In this document: positions 1 through 11,106 of the stretch, piece after piece
Layout of the letters: every line of letters starts with the position of its first letter
Position numbering within the stretch: position 1 is the stretch's first letter
Source: Aselliscus stoliczkanus
Taxonomy: Eukaryota > Chordata > Mammalia > Chiroptera > Hipposideridae
Reading direction: 5' to 3'
Length of the DNA: 64,000 nucleotides
Assembly (NCBI GenBank): GCA_033961575.1
Contig: CM066728.1
Location: 107,154,852 to 107,218,851 of the forward strand
The notes under the pieces: generated by a model
What the model saw: the letters and a program-made list of their open reading frames with translations, nothing else
Told to the model about the DNA's origin: nothing
Databases searched by the model: none
Position numbers and translations under genes: made by a program

Positions 1-2429
1 ATAACACCTTGTAGCGTATATCTTTTTCCTTAAGCTTCATAGAAGTGATTTCTGTCTCTTGCAATTTCACTTGGATAAGTAGGGAAGGCATCCAAGGCAG
101 AACTCGAGAGCCTGAAGGCAGAGTGGGTGTGAGGGAAGGCGCACTGGAGTGAGTTATGGAAGGATTGATCAGTGTCAGGAAGAAATATTGGATTAGGACC
201 TGAGTTTCGAGAATAGCTCAGAGCAGAGGTGAGTGCAGAAGCAACTATTGACTCAACAGTAAGATGCGATTAGTGCTGTGGGGACTCTTGCAAAGCTTTG
301 GAAGGAGAAATCCAGCTCAAAACTGCTTATGTGAAAAAAGGGAGGTGGAATTACTGACACCTGTAACTGGGAAGATAGGAGACATTATATATGAAACAGA
401 GTAAAACATAACCCATTGATCTTTGTGTGGAAATATCAGGAAGTAACAGGAAATTTCTCTTTATCACTGTCTAGAAATTGATGATAGCAGTAATAATATT
501 TTAAAAAAGGGCACCCATACATATTTGAACATATTGATAAATGGCCAAATCTTATACTGATATGACACTAAAATAATTACTGACATTATACATAGTATTA
601 CAGGGGTCTAAAGAATGAAGAAGGGACTTTTTACTGGAATAGTTAGAAAAGGTTATGTGGAGGAGTTAAAATATCAACTATATTTGATGAATCATGGTCG
701 ATATTAATCACAGGTCTGGGACTGTGAATTGTGACTTGAAGCTGGAATTTTAGGGCGAATGATATTGAAACCCAATTTTAGTAGTGTTATTGGAATTCAA
801 ATAGTCCCCATTCAATGGAGGGCATCCTTTCAGACTTCCAAATTCTAGACAAGGGTGAGAAAGGTGACAAACTTAAAGAATGTGGATTTTATTCTTAAGT
901 AGTCAAGGTACACCCTTTTGTTTATTCAGTCAAATCAACCTCTAGAATTAATCAACCGAAAGACAGTAGACACTTCAGCTCAATAAGATAAAGTGCATGG
1001 ATTTGAGATTTAAGTAATCCTCTATTAGGATAACAAAAAGAAGCTTTCCCATCTCAATCCAGTTTCTGCTCATCTTTTGGGATAGAAAGAGAATGTATTA
1101 GACACTTAATGGATGAAAATGGATGTAGGAAATTAACTTTTTGGCAAATAGACATTATTAAAAAGTATGCCAACAAAAAGGTCAATTTCCCTATTTCTAA
1201 TTTGTTTTAAATTTCAAGAAGTAAAAAACAGAGAGGGAAAAAAATAAACAGTGCCTTGTTTGCCGATACCTCTAGCATTTCATAAAGATTATGGTACCTT
1301 CTTAACTAATTAGTAGCTTTTTTTAAAAATCATGTACCTGATAGAATATTCAAGAAGAAAAAGGGTACTTGGGATAGTGTAGCTCTAGCTTCCTCTCCGG
1401 ATTCCCTAATGTTTCCGCCAGGGTACCCATGGTCACTGGTTTCTTATGTATACACCTGGTGATATTCTGTGCATTTCTTTATTATGCAAATGGTAGCATA
1501 CAAAACAAGCTAATATGAATTTTTTTTACCTCAAAGGTCAGTCTGTATGGATCCATGAAGCACTCACTGTGCATTGGACCTCTAGCATATGAATGTATCA
1601 AATCGTCCACCATTGATATACTTTTAGGTTGTTTAGAATCTTTTGCTATTAGAAACAATGATTTTTTTTTTTTGGTATACACATGACTTCATACATGTGT
1701 GAGTAATCACATTGGATAAGTTCCTTAAAGATAAATGTGTCAGACAGAGTTGGTCAGGAAAACAGAAGCCAATCTATGTAGCTCTGGTGTTAGAGATTTT
1801 AATAAAGGGAGTAGGGGCGCACCCATCCTTGGCAGAATCGAGGCTGCAAAGATCAGGAAAGAAGCAAACGGATCCCCAGCCAGCAGCACCCGAGTGAGTG
1901 GCCTTACAAATCCACCGGGAAACTGCTGGAGTTCCCCAGGGTCTGCATCTCACTGAGGAGCTGTGTGCAGGGCACTGTGGGCAGCGCTCTGGAGCTTCCC
2001 AGGAGAATCCGTCGTCTCTCATCTTCCAATGTGTATGGACAATAATGGAGGCTCCTCTCTGTGTCTCATCTGCAGGGGCTTCTCCTTGGAGGAGTAACTC
2101 AGAATCACCTGGGATGGGGGCTCTGGAATGGGCGCTCCTTGCTTGTCTTTATGGAGCACAGACTTCACAAGGGTGGTGATGGTGGTGAAGAGCTGACAGT
2201 CCTGTGCAGAGGAGTGCTGGGTCAGGGGTGTGTGAACTTTAAATTTTAATTGGCTACTGCTTAGCTGCCGCTCAGAGAGGCAGTACCAGCCTACATCTGC
2301 AGCCAAGAGCATAAAGAGTGTTTGTAAGAATGCCTCTTTCCTTACACTCTTCCAACACAAAGGATTACATGAAACTTATCTTTGCTAAACTAATGGAAAA
2401 TAATATTCAATTGTACATTCTAATCTGTA
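1..2429. other. Unassigned intergenic/intronic sequence
   Basis: AT-rich sequence to about 1700, then a GC-richer patch at about 1800-2250. I recognise no repeat family, exon, or reading frame with a known domain. Short open frames around 1712-2360 overlap on both strands, as expected by chance in GC-rich DNA. The stretch may hold old decayed repeats that cannot be seen by eye. Confidence 0.5.
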
Positions 2430-2880
2430 TTTGTAAATGATGAGATTGGGTATTTTTCAGAATTTTAAAAGCCTCCCCACCCATGACCTGTGTGTTTATG
2501 TCCTTTGCACACTTTTACGTTATGTGTCTGTGCTTTCTCTTACTGATTTCTAGGAGCCCTTTGTCAGTGCTGCAAACACAGATCAGTATTGCTATTTATT
2601 TTTCCCATGCAGAAAATTTTAATATTCTTTACTCTGATTTAAAAAAATCTTTTATTTATAGCTTTTGAATTTTGTGTCATGCATAAAAAGGCGTCCCCTA
2701 CTTTGAGAATGTAAGGGAATTTGTCCATGTTTTCTTCAACAATGTTTATACAGTTTAAAGAATTTAAATCTTTGAGCCATTTGTAATTTATTTTGGTATG
2801 ATGAGCATGTGGCATCCAACTTAAGATCTTCCACTTGAACTAAAGGGAAGCAGATCATTCTAGATTAAATTTCATTCTTC
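2430..2880 (-). mobile_element. Old LINE-1 (L1M-type) ORF2 fragment
   Basis: Read on the plus strand this shows the familiar antisense L1 ORF2 landmarks in order: a 'tgtccttTGCACACTTTT' block near 2500, 'AGGAGCCCTTTGTCAGTG' near 2550, a 'CATGCAGAAAATTTTAATATT' block near 2608, and 'TTTGAGCCATTTGTAATTTATTTTGG' near 2772 (described, not quoted in full). The copy is strongly diverged and has no long frame, so it is an ancient L1 relic. Confidence 0.7.
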
Positions 2881-3479
2881 CTAATGATTTCTAGAAGTTA
2901 CAATTTCCAGATGTCCCACCTATATGTTCTAGCAGGACTGGGAAAGACTTTTCAGGTTGGGGCAGTGCTGGAGGCAGGAGTGGGCTTGGCATGTTCACAG
3001 CAGGGAGTAAGATCCACCTGCCCAGGAGAGGTTGAGGATGTGGAGTAGAGGAAGAAATAGAGTTGATCCCTGAGGAGGGGGTCATACTATGGAAGCCGCT
3101 CAATGTCAGACCAAGGTGATAGAAACAGGCTGTGAGCAGAGGTCTGCAGTCAGTGTGTTGGGAAGCTAGGCCTGGCAGAGGATTGGAGAGGGCAGATGAT
3201 GGAGCCAGAGAGCCTGGAAGTGGCTGTCACAACACCAGCCTGATCCCATCTCCTGTTGGACGTCACTCAGGGCTGGGTGGGGGCTGAGGGTAGGAGCACA
3301 GACCAGGGGCATGCATCAAACCAGGACTCTCAGTAACATTCCTGGAGCCCGAGTGGATCATGCCCAGGGCCCTGGATGCCTGGGGCTCAGCTTCTGCTCC
3401 TGAGTCAGCTGAACCCTGAGAACTGGACATCAGACCAAGTGTCCTCATGAGGAGTTCATGAGGCTGTGGGTGCATTTGA
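2881..3479. other. Unassigned sequence
   Basis: GC-moderate sequence with no repeat signature or supported exon that I can recognise. Confidence 0.4.
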
Positions 3480-3620
3480 CATGTATCATTGCATTCAACC
3501 CTCACCTGCTATTATGCCTGTTTTATAGAATCGGAAACTGAGGCTGAAAGAAATTGACTGACTTGCTCAGGTCACAGGCATTGCAGATGACAGAAGGGTG
3601 CGGGAGAAACTGTTCCACTG
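3480..3620 (-). repeat. MIR SINE fragment, antisense
   Basis: The block around 3490-3590 reads like the reverse complement of the MIR core: 'CAACCCTCACCTGC', then 'TTTTATAGAATCGGAAACTG', 'AGGCTGAAAG' and 'CTCAGGTCACAG'. This corresponds to the antisense of the MIR sequence that includes the CTGTGTGACCTTGGGCAAGT and TTTCCTCATCTGTAAAATGG landmarks. It is an ancient mammal-wide SINE. Confidence 0.75.
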
Positions 3621-5270
3621 TGGTTTCAAATGTGCATAGACATTGGGATGTACAAAGAGGCAATTCTGACATCCGTTCTAGTCTAAGCAGGTGACTGCCT
3701 ATGTGGACTGTAAGAGCTTCTTTGCGAAAGCACCCACCGCCTCCTGGAATACCTTTCCCAGTCTCCCACAGGTGGCCGGCAGTCTTTTAAAGGGAGACGA
3801 GGGCTTTCATGAGAGAAGGTTTAACACTAAGGGCTGGGACCACAGTTTGTTCCTCTTTGCCCTTCACGTTCTTTGCAAGGCATACGAAAGAGAGATTTGA
3901 GTATTTTTCTGGAATGTAGGAAAAAGGAAAGGTGGCTCCTTTGAGTAACGTTTCTTCTTCACATTCACTTGCTATTTTTGTGCAGCCACTTGATAAGAAA
4001 ATCAAAGTTCTAGGATTGACCACATTTACATAAAGGGAGGGAGCTCACGGTCCCTAAGCAGGTTCCTAGCAGACTGTTACTCTTCCCTGCACTAGCAGTG
4101 GTCCTCCTGCGGTCTGGAATGTGGCTGGCTCTGTGGGCATGCCTCCTTGGCAGTCATACAGTGTCCTGCGCTTAGAAGGGCTCCGTGCTTGCTTTAATGC
4201 TCTGATGTCACTGTCTCAGAATTCTTAAGAACGAGGACCCTTACATTTTCATTTTGCACTGGGTCCCTCATATTAGGTAGTTGTTTCTGCCTGAAATAAA
4301 GTGGTGAGGGACCCTTGCAGAAACTTGGGATAGAATACTTCGTTGACCTCCAGTTTCATGCCTGTGTCTTAAGGATGGGTGATGAAACATCAGAAGAGCA
4401 GATGCAAGGAGGAAATTTGGATCCGGTTTTATATGGGTTGCCACCCTCCATCTTTCTACAGGCACTTTTCTCTAACCTTCCTGCTCTCTCCCTTGCTATA
4501 ACCATCCACAACCTCTAATTAAAGCAGCAGAGCTGTTATTGAGAGAAATGACAGAGCCAAGCTTGCAACTAGGACCTTTGCTCCACATTGGCAGTTGCTT
4601 GTCCTCCGAGAGTCCATGGGCCTGTCTCCTTGAGGCTGTTGGTATCTTGTCATAAATCATACCGGTTATATATCACACCTGGCCATTTACATTGCAAGAG
4701 TCCTTAAGTGGACCCTGTTTCTCCTGACACCCTGGTACCGACATGGCATTTAGGTGGGTGGGTTTTGAACTTGGCTCACATTAAATCATTTGCAGAATTC
4801 CAGGAGATAAAACATAAACCCGTGCTTGTGGAAGCAGAGATGCCTCGGCTCCTGCACCCCCTTCCCTTCTACCTCCTTTACTTTTCCTCTAGGGTCCGGT
4901 AGAGCAAAGTTTAAAAACTCCGGCTTAGGTCAATGTATGGTCCTCCCAGTGTTTGTCAAAATCTACGCCTACTTAGATCTGCAGCGTTCCAGCTCAGAGC
5001 AGTTACAAAAATCTCAAGAGTGGGAAAAATTCTGTCTGATAAAATGTATTGCCGACTATCAGAGTGGTTCAAAGGCACCTTTCAATGCACTTTTTGGTTC
5101 CTTCCTTTGGAAACTGTTTTTCTCCCCTTTCTGTCTGTCTTTATCTCTCTGACATTACCTTTCCATGCTCTCAACTATTTCTTTTTTTTCCAACTTTTAT
5201 TCCAACATTCCACAAGGTCAAACCTTTTAGGTAACTGCTCAGATGTTTGGTTTGGTAAACTCCTGGTTTG
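3621..5270. other. Unassigned sequence
   Basis: About 1.6 kb with no recognised gene. Short frames such as 3691-3900 and 4826-5292 have no known domain and no splice context I can defend. Confidence 0.4.
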
Positions 5271-6055
5271 TAGGTTTTCCCAGCTTTTCTGAGACATAAT
5301 TGACATAAATCATTGCGTAAGTTTCAGGTGTGCAATGTGCTGCTTTGGTTCACATACACTGTGGAATGATTCCCACCATAGGGGTTATTAATGAGTACTT
5401 CCATCCCCTCACATAATTACCTCTTTTTTTATTTTTTTGTGGTGAGAACATTTAAGACTGATTCTCTTAGCAACTATCAAGTATATAATATTAGTTATAG
5501 TTGACCGTAGTCACCATGCTATGTATATATTAGATCCCCAGAACTTATTCGTCTTATAACTGGAAGTTTATATCATTTGATCAACATCTCCAAATTTCCC
5601 CCACAGCCAGCTGGCAACCACCATTCTACACTTCATTTCTACACATGATTTAGGTTTCTTTAGATTCCACATATAAGTGAAATCATACAGTATTTGGTTT
5701 CTCTGTCTGCTACTTTTACTTAGCATAGTGCCCTCAAGGTTTGACCATCCATCTGTCCACCATGTTGTTGCAAATGGCAGAATTTCCTTCTTTTTATGGC
5801 TGAATAATATTCATTTATGTGTGTGTGCATATGCATGTGTGTGTGTGTATATATAAAATATTGACTCCTACAGCAAGAAAAACACTTTCAAGCCTCTGCT
5901 AAGCTCTCAGCTATCTGTGTGTGTGTGTGTGTGTGTGTGCGTGGGTGCATGCACATGCACACGAATGTGCATGTGTATGTTATGTTGTTTCCGTATTTTG
6001 GCTATTGTAAATAATGCTGCCATAAACATGGGAGTGCAAATACCTGGTTTTTTAA
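5271..6055 (-). mobile_element. Old L1 3' end, left part of an interrupted element
   Basis: The plus strand shows an antisense L1 3' UTR/ORF2 end: 'GACATAATTGACATAAATCA', 'TAGTTGACCGTAGTCACC', 'TTAGATTCCACATATAAGTG', and the ORF2-end block 'GGCTATTGTAAATAATGCTG'. It stops at about 6055 inside ORF2 and resumes at about 8065 with 'TTTGGATACCCAGAATGG', which is the next segment expected in L1. A younger L1 therefore split it. Two TG-rich microsatellite patches lie inside it (about 5815-5850 and 5915-5941). Confidence 0.8.
5815..5941. repeat. TG microsatellites inside the old L1
   Basis: Two short (TG)n tracts flank a roughly 65-bp stretch that looks unrelated to L1. They interrupt the L1 sequence between the 'GAATAATATTCATTTATG' block and its continuation near 5980. 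Confidence 0.7.
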
Positions 6056-6259
6056 AATAGTTTTTTATTTCTCAATTACAGTTGACATACAATATTATAT
6101 TAGTTTCAGGTGTACGACATAATGATTAGACATCTATATAATCTACAAAGTGATTACTCTGATAAATCTAGCATCCATCTGACACCAGACATAGTTATTA
6201 CAATATTATTGACTATATTCCTTATGCTATATCCCCATGACTACCAATGTATACTTTTT

Positions 6260-6410
6260 TTTTTTTTTTTTTTTTTTAGCTGAGCCATCCTGCCACCTGT
6301 TGGCAGCTCAACGGCAACTCAGCTTGGGCTGGCCTCAAACAGCTGTTGCTCAGAGCTCAGCTCGCACTCTTGAGCGAGCTCTTAACCAACTGAGCCACTC
6401 GGCCGGCCCC
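6260..6410 (-). mobile_element. tRNA-derived SINE, type C (about 150 bp)
   Basis: The plus strand shows a T-tract, then 'TAGCTGAGCCATCCTGCCAC', ending in 'ACTGAGCCACTCGGCCGGCC'. In sense the head is GGGGCCGGCCGAGTGGCTCA followed by a B-box-like GGTTAAGAGCTC region and an A tail. Target-site duplications TATACTTTTT (6250-6259) and TATACTTCTT (6411-6420) flank it. It is the same family as the copies at 29994 and 47370. Confidence 0.88.
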
Positions 6411-7140
6411 TATACTTCTTAATCCCTTCCCCTTTTTACCCATTCCCCCCAACCCTCCCCTCCCATCTGGCAACCATAAAAATGTTCTCTGTATCTACGA
6501 GTTTGCTTCTGTTTTGTTTGTTCATTTTTTTTGTTTTGTAGATTCCACACATAAGTGAGATCATATGGCATTTGTCTTTCTCTGTCTGACTTATTTCACT
6601 CAGCATAATACCCTTTAGGTCCATCTGTATTGTTACAGATGGCAATATTTTATTCTTTCTTATGACTGAATAATATTCCATTGTATAAATGCACTACTAT
6701 TTCTTTATCCATCTACTGATGGACACTTAGGTTGCTTCCATATCTTGGGTATTGAAAATAATGCTGCAGTGAACATATGGATGCACATTCTCTTCAAATT
6801 AATGGTTTGATTTTCTTTAGATAAATAACCAGAAGTGGAATTACTGAGTCCTTTTTTGTCTCTTGTTATAGCCTTTGTTTTAGAGTCTATTTTGTCTGGT
6901 ATAAGTATTATTACCCCAGATTTCTTTTTCCTTTCCATTTTCACTTCATGTCTTTTTTCATCTGTTTATTGTCTGTGTATGTCTTTGGATCTGGAGTGAG
7001 TCTCTTGTAGGCAGCATATGTGAGGGTCTTGTTTTCTTATCCATTCAGTTACCCTATGTCTTTTGATAGGAGCATTTAATCCATTTACATTTAAAGTACT
7101 TGTTGATAGATATGTAGTTATTGCCATTTTATTATTTTGG

Positions 7141-8060
7141 GAGAGGCTAAGCTATAAACCGAGGACAGCTGCCACTAGTGCCAGGCATGGGGCTGCTTAG
7201 CAAGAGCTAATGGGGCATGCTGAGGCCAGATGCTGCTTGTTTGGGGTTTGTGAACCTTTGTGAGATTTTTAGGAAAGTCCCCAGCATGAGCCACGATGGG
7301 CCATTTCTATGGAAAAGCCACTGGAAGGGGCCTGGATGAGCCTATAAGTTGGGTGGGGTGGAGTGTCAAGGAATCACCTGTGTGGGGCAGACGGTGTTAG
7401 CCAGGTTTGTAGAGAGTCAGCTATGACACCCACTTGGGTCTGCACACTGGGTTGGGGGAAGGCTCAACAAAGGTACAAATGCTTCTGGCTTCTGCCAGCA
7501 CTGCTGTCTGGGAGAAGGCTGTCCCTCCAGCCCTCGTTCTGAAGCCAGACAATTCAGTTTCTCCCCATATGTCCCCAGCATCTTTTTCAAGCTGCTGCCC
7601 CAGAGCAGGAGCTCAGAGAGAATGAGTCTGTCAGCAAATAATTCCATGTGCAGACACTTTAAGAGGAATGCCTTGGACTCCAACCATCCCTTGTCTCACT
7701 TAGCCACGTCTCTGCTGGTTTTCACAGCCAGAAGTTGTGGGGACTTCTCCTCCTGGCACTTGACTGGGTAGCCTGGTGTGGGCTTGGACCTTCGCTCCTT
7801 AAGGGGGCACCTCTGCAGCCAACGTATCCTTCCAGATTTTTAACTGGCACACGTGTGGGTGTGGGACTAGTTTGTGTTTCTGCCCCTCCTAACAAGAAGT
7901 CTTCATGTAGCTTCTTGTGTATGCTCTTAGTTATAGGACTTCTGTTCAGCTAGATTTCAGGTGATTCTCAATGATGGTTGTTTTGTAGTTTAGTTGTAAT
8001 TTTGAGTTGGTTGTGGGAGGAGGCAAGCACAGCATTTACCTACGTCATCTTCTTTACCAG
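7141..8060 (-). promoter_or_regulatory. L1 5' UTR (copy 1)
   Basis: A GC-rich block almost collinear with 45120-46030. Shared landmarks include 'GCCAGATGCTGCTTGTT', 'AAAGTCCCCAGCATGAGCCA', 'GACAATTCAGTTTCTCCC', 'GGTTTTCACAGCCAGAAGTT', 'TTTTTAACTGGCAC', and the terminal 'GAGGAGGCAAGCACAGC'. In the second copy this block lies directly upstream of ORF1, so it is inferred to be the L1 5' UTR and internal promoter, oriented minus with its 5' end near 8060. Confidence 0.72.
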
Positions 8061-8064
8061 AACT

Positions 8065-9445
8065 CAGATATCTTTTTAAGGCATTGATTTCATTCCTTTG
8101 GATACCCAGAATGGAATTGCTGGATCATATGGTAGTGCTATTTTTAATTTTTTGTGGAAATGCCATACTGTTTTGCATAATGGCTATACCAATTTACATT
8201 CCCGCAACACTGAACAAGGGTTTCCATTTCCTCCACACCCTTGCCAACACTTGTTATCTCATGTTTTTTTTGATGATAGCCATCCTAACATTATGAGGTG
8301 ATAGCTCATTGTGGTTTTGAATTACATTCACCTGATGATTAGTGATGTTGAGCATCTTTTCATGTACCTGTTATTCATTTACATGTCTTCCTTGGAAAAA
8401 TATTTATTCAAGTCTTCTGCCAATTTTTAAATTGCATTGTGTGTTTTTTTTTATTGAGTTGTGTGAGTTACTTATATACTTTGGATTTTAACCTCTTATC
8501 AGATAGATGGTTTGCAAATATTTTCTCCCATTCCATTGGTTGCCTTTTCATCTTTCTGATTGATTTTTGCCATGCAAGTGCTTTTTAGTTTTATGTAGTT
8601 TCACTTATTTATTTTTTCTTTTGTTCCTTGTGCTTTTGGTGTCAAATTAAGCAAAACAAAACAAAACAAAAAACCATTGCCAAGGCCAGTATCAAGGAGT
8701 TTTTTCCCTGTGTTTTCTTCTAGGAGTTTTCAGTTCTTATGTTTAAATCTTTAATTCATTTTGAGTTATTTTTTGTGAGTTATGTAAGATAGGGGTCCAG
8801 TTTCATTCTTCTGCATGGGATTCTCCAGTTTTCTCAAAGTTGTTACAAGAAACTATTCTTTCTTCATTGAGTATACTTGGCTCTTGTCATATATTACTTG
8901 ACTGTATATGTGTAGATTTATTTTCTGGTCTCTTATTTTGTTCCATTGGTCTACATATATAGTTTTATACCAGTATCTAACTGTATTGATTACTATAACT
9001 TTGTAGTAAAGTTTGAAATCAGGAAATGTGATGCCTCTAGCTTTGTTCTTTCTCAAGATTGCTTTGGCTATTTGGGGTCTTTTGTGGTGGCATACAAATT
9101 TTAGTTTTTTTTCTATTTTTGTGAAAAATGCCATTGGATGGGCTGATCGAGTTGCGCGGTGGTTAAGTGCTGGCTTGGGAAGCCTGCAGCCCCAGTTCGG
9201 GTCCCACACATGAGGGCCAGTGACACCGCCCTCAAAAAAAAAATGCCATTGGAATTTCTATAGGAATTGCATTGAATCTCTGGATCACTTCTGGTAGTAT
9301 GGAGATTTTTCACAATATTAATTCTTCCAGTCCATGAATATGGGATATCTTCTAATTTATTTGTCTCTTCTTTAGTTTCTTTCACTGAAGTCTTACAGTT
9401 TTCAGTGTACGGGTCTTCACCTCTTTGGTTAAGTTTATTCCTAAG
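8065..9445 (-). mobile_element. Old L1 ORF2, middle part of the interrupted element
   Basis: Antisense ORF2 continues with standard landmarks: 'GAATTGCTGGATCATATGG', 'CCATACTGTTTTGCATAATG', 'CTCCACACCCTTGCCAACAC', 'CCTTTTCATCTTTCTGATTG', 'TTGTAGTAAAGTTTGAAATC' and 'GGAATTGCATTGAATCTCTG'. Many stops and indels make it a dead copy. It contains a short SINE at 9139-9238 and is broken again at about 9450, resuming at 10741. Confidence 0.88.
9139..9238 (+). mobile_element. Short tRNA-derived SINE, type A
   Basis: The head is a diverged GGGCCGGCCGAGTGGCGCGG, followed by 'GGTTAAGTGCTGGCTTGGGA', a B-box-like 'AGTTCGGGTCCC', 'GAGGGCCAGTGACACCGCC' and a short A tail. A perfect 15-bp target-site duplication AAAAATGCCATTGGA flanks it (9124-9138 and 9239-9253). 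Confidence 0.92.
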
Positions 9446-9450
9446 TATTC

Positions 9451-9680
9451 TTTTAAGAAGTACAAATTGGCAGTTACAAAATAGTCATGGGGATGTAAGG
9501 TACAGCATAGGGAATGTAGGCAATAATATTGTAATAACTATGTATGGTATCAGGTGGGTACTAGACTGATTGGGGAATCACTTCATAAGTTATATAAATT
9601 CCTAACCACTATGCTGTACACCTGAAACTAATATAATATTGGATGTCAACTGTAATTGAAAAATTAAAAAAAAATTAAAA
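9451..9680 (+). mobile_element. L1 3' end fragment, plus orientation
   Basis: Sense L1 3' UTR: 'AATATTGTAATAACTATGTA', 'TACACCTGAAACTAATATAA' and 'GTCAACTGTAATTGAAAAAT', then an A-rich tail. It is severely 5' truncated. It interrupts the older antisense L1, with TTTATTCCTA plus similar flanking bases at both 9434 and 10741. Confidence 0.82.
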
Positions 9681-9689
9681 GAACACTTT

Positions 9690-10479
9690 TATTATTATTA
9701 TTATTATTTACAGATGTACAAAACAATGCAATAGTTATCCTTTTCACCCCTTACTAAGTGACTCCCCCCTCCGCTTTCCACTACCCTCCCACCCCCGATA
9801 TCATACATATCTATTACAATTCCATTGACTCCATCCCCATGCTATACTCCACATCCCATGAATATGTGTTAAATTATAATTAACATCTAATATTATTCAG
9901 CAGCAGCTTCAGATGTACAGTGCAGTGGGCAAACGTCTACACCGTCCATGAAGTGGTCTCCCTAACAAGACATGAGTCCATCTGGTCCCCTAAAAAAATA
10001 TTTACAGCATTATTGATTATATTCCCTAAACTGTCTCTTCTATCCCTGCAGTAATATTGTAGTTACCAGTTTATGTTGCCTCGTCCCTTCCCCTTCTCCC
10101 TCATGCTCACTCCCATCTCATCTAGCCCTCATCCGTTTTTCCTCTGTGTCTCTAAGACTATTTCTGTTTACAGTGCTCGTTTATTCAGTTCTTTAGATTC
10201 CACATATACGTGAGATCATATGGTATTTGTCTTTCTCTGACTGATTTATTTAACTTAACATAATATTCTCTAGGTCCATCCATATCATTGCAAATGGTAA
10301 GATTTCTTCTTTGTAGCAGAGTAATACTCCATTGTGTAAATGTACCACAGTTTCTTAATCCAGTTGTCTACCGCTGGGCATTTCGATTGTTTCCAGGTCT
10401 TGGCTATTGTGAATAGTGCTGCAATAAACATAGGCGTGCATATATTTTTTTGAATTAGTCTTGGGTTTTAAAAGAAGAA
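9690..10479 (-). mobile_element. 5'-truncated L1 with two-module 3' UTR
   Basis: An antisense L1 3' UTR holding two tandem related modules, each with a 'cag.tgtaca...cagtg' start and a '...ttattacaattccattgac' or 'cattattgattatattccct' end. ORF2 C-terminal sequence follows ('AGATTCCACATATACGTGAG', 'GTAATACTCCATTGTG'). An (ATT)n tract marks the tail. It inserted into the A-rich tail of the plus-strand L1; AGAACACTTT repeats flank it. Confidence 0.85.
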
Positions 10480-10496
10480 CACTTTAGGGCCGGCTG

Positions 10497-10573
10497 AGTG
10501 GCACGGTGGTTAAGAGCTGGCCTGGGAAGCCAGCGGCCCCGGTTCAGTCCCACATATGAGGGCCAGTGACACT

Positions 10574-10605
<32 letters not shown>

Positions 10606-10613
10606 GAACACAT
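10497..10613 (+). mobile_element. Short SINE type A, first of a pair
   Basis: GGGCCGGCTGAGTGGCACGG head, 'CAGCGGCCCCGGTTCAGTCC' B-box region, 'GAGGGCCAGTGACACTGCCC' and then a long A tail. AAAAGAAGAACACTTTA flanks it exactly (10480-10496 and 10614-10630). Confidence 0.92.
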
Positions 10614-10630
10614 AAAAGAAGAACACTTTA

Positions 10631-10731
10631 GCCAGCTGAGAGGCGTGGAGGTTAAGTGCTGGCTTGGGAAGCCAGTGGCCCCGGTTTGGTCCCATATGTG
10701 AGGGCCAGTGACACTGCCCTCAAAAAAGAAC
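10631..10731 (+). mobile_element. Short SINE type A, second of a pair
   Basis: It starts directly after the right target duplication of the first SINE, with a slightly truncated head (GCCAGCTGAGAGGCGTGG), then 'CTTGGGAAGCCAGTGGCCCC', 'GAGGGCCAGTGACACTGCCC' and a short A tail. An AACACTTTA-like duplicate follows near 10736. It used the same target as its neighbour. Confidence 0.9.
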
Positions 10732-10740
10732 CCAAAACAC

Positions 10741-11015
10741 TTTATTCCTAGATATTTTATTGTTTTTATGCTATTGTAAATGAGATTGTTCATTCTTTTT
10801 CATATTTTTTTTACTGTAGAGAAATGCAACTGATTTCTGTATATTGATTTTGTATCTTGCAACTTCACCAAATTTGTTTATTCAATCCAAACATTTTTTG
10901 GTGGAGTCTTTAGGGTTACCTCTATATAAGGTCATATCATCTGCCAACAGGCCATTTTACATCTTCTTTTCTGATTTGGATGCCATTTATTTCTTTTTCT
11001 TGCCTAATTTTCACT
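10741..11015 (-). mobile_element. Old L1 ORF2, right part of the interrupted element
   Basis: Continues the antisense L1: 'TTTATTCCTAGATATTTTAT', 'TTGTATCTTGCAACTTCACC', 'GGTGGAGTCTTTAGGGTTAC' and 'TCATATCATCTGCCAACAGG'. The last block is antisense to the region around the reverse-transcriptase ADD motif. Decayed. Confidence 0.85.
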
Positions 11016-11106
11016 CTTGAGATTTTGTGGTTATTTGTCATGCACTGAGTAATAAAGAGGCTTTTCTCATATGTCCTGGGATCCTTGGCTGGTGGTTCAT
11101 TTTTTT

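Larger units (their letters stand above)
6056..8064 (-). mobile_element. Internally deleted LINE-1 with 5' UTR, nested in an older L1
   Basis: Reading antisense on the plus strand, the order is: L1 3' UTR from 6056 ('TTTCTCAATTACAGTTGACA'), ORF2 C-terminal region to about 6855, a jump to a more upstream ORF2 block at about 6857-7140 ('TTGTCTCTTGTTATAGCC', 'GTCTCTTGTAGGCAGCATAT'), then a GC-rich segment at 7141-8060 that matches the L1 5' UTR at 44.6-46.0 kb. The flanks carry a diverged duplication (CAAATACCT near 6037 and CAGATATCT at 8065). Most of ORF2 and all of ORF1 are missing. A SINE sits inside at 6260-6410. Confidence 0.75.
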
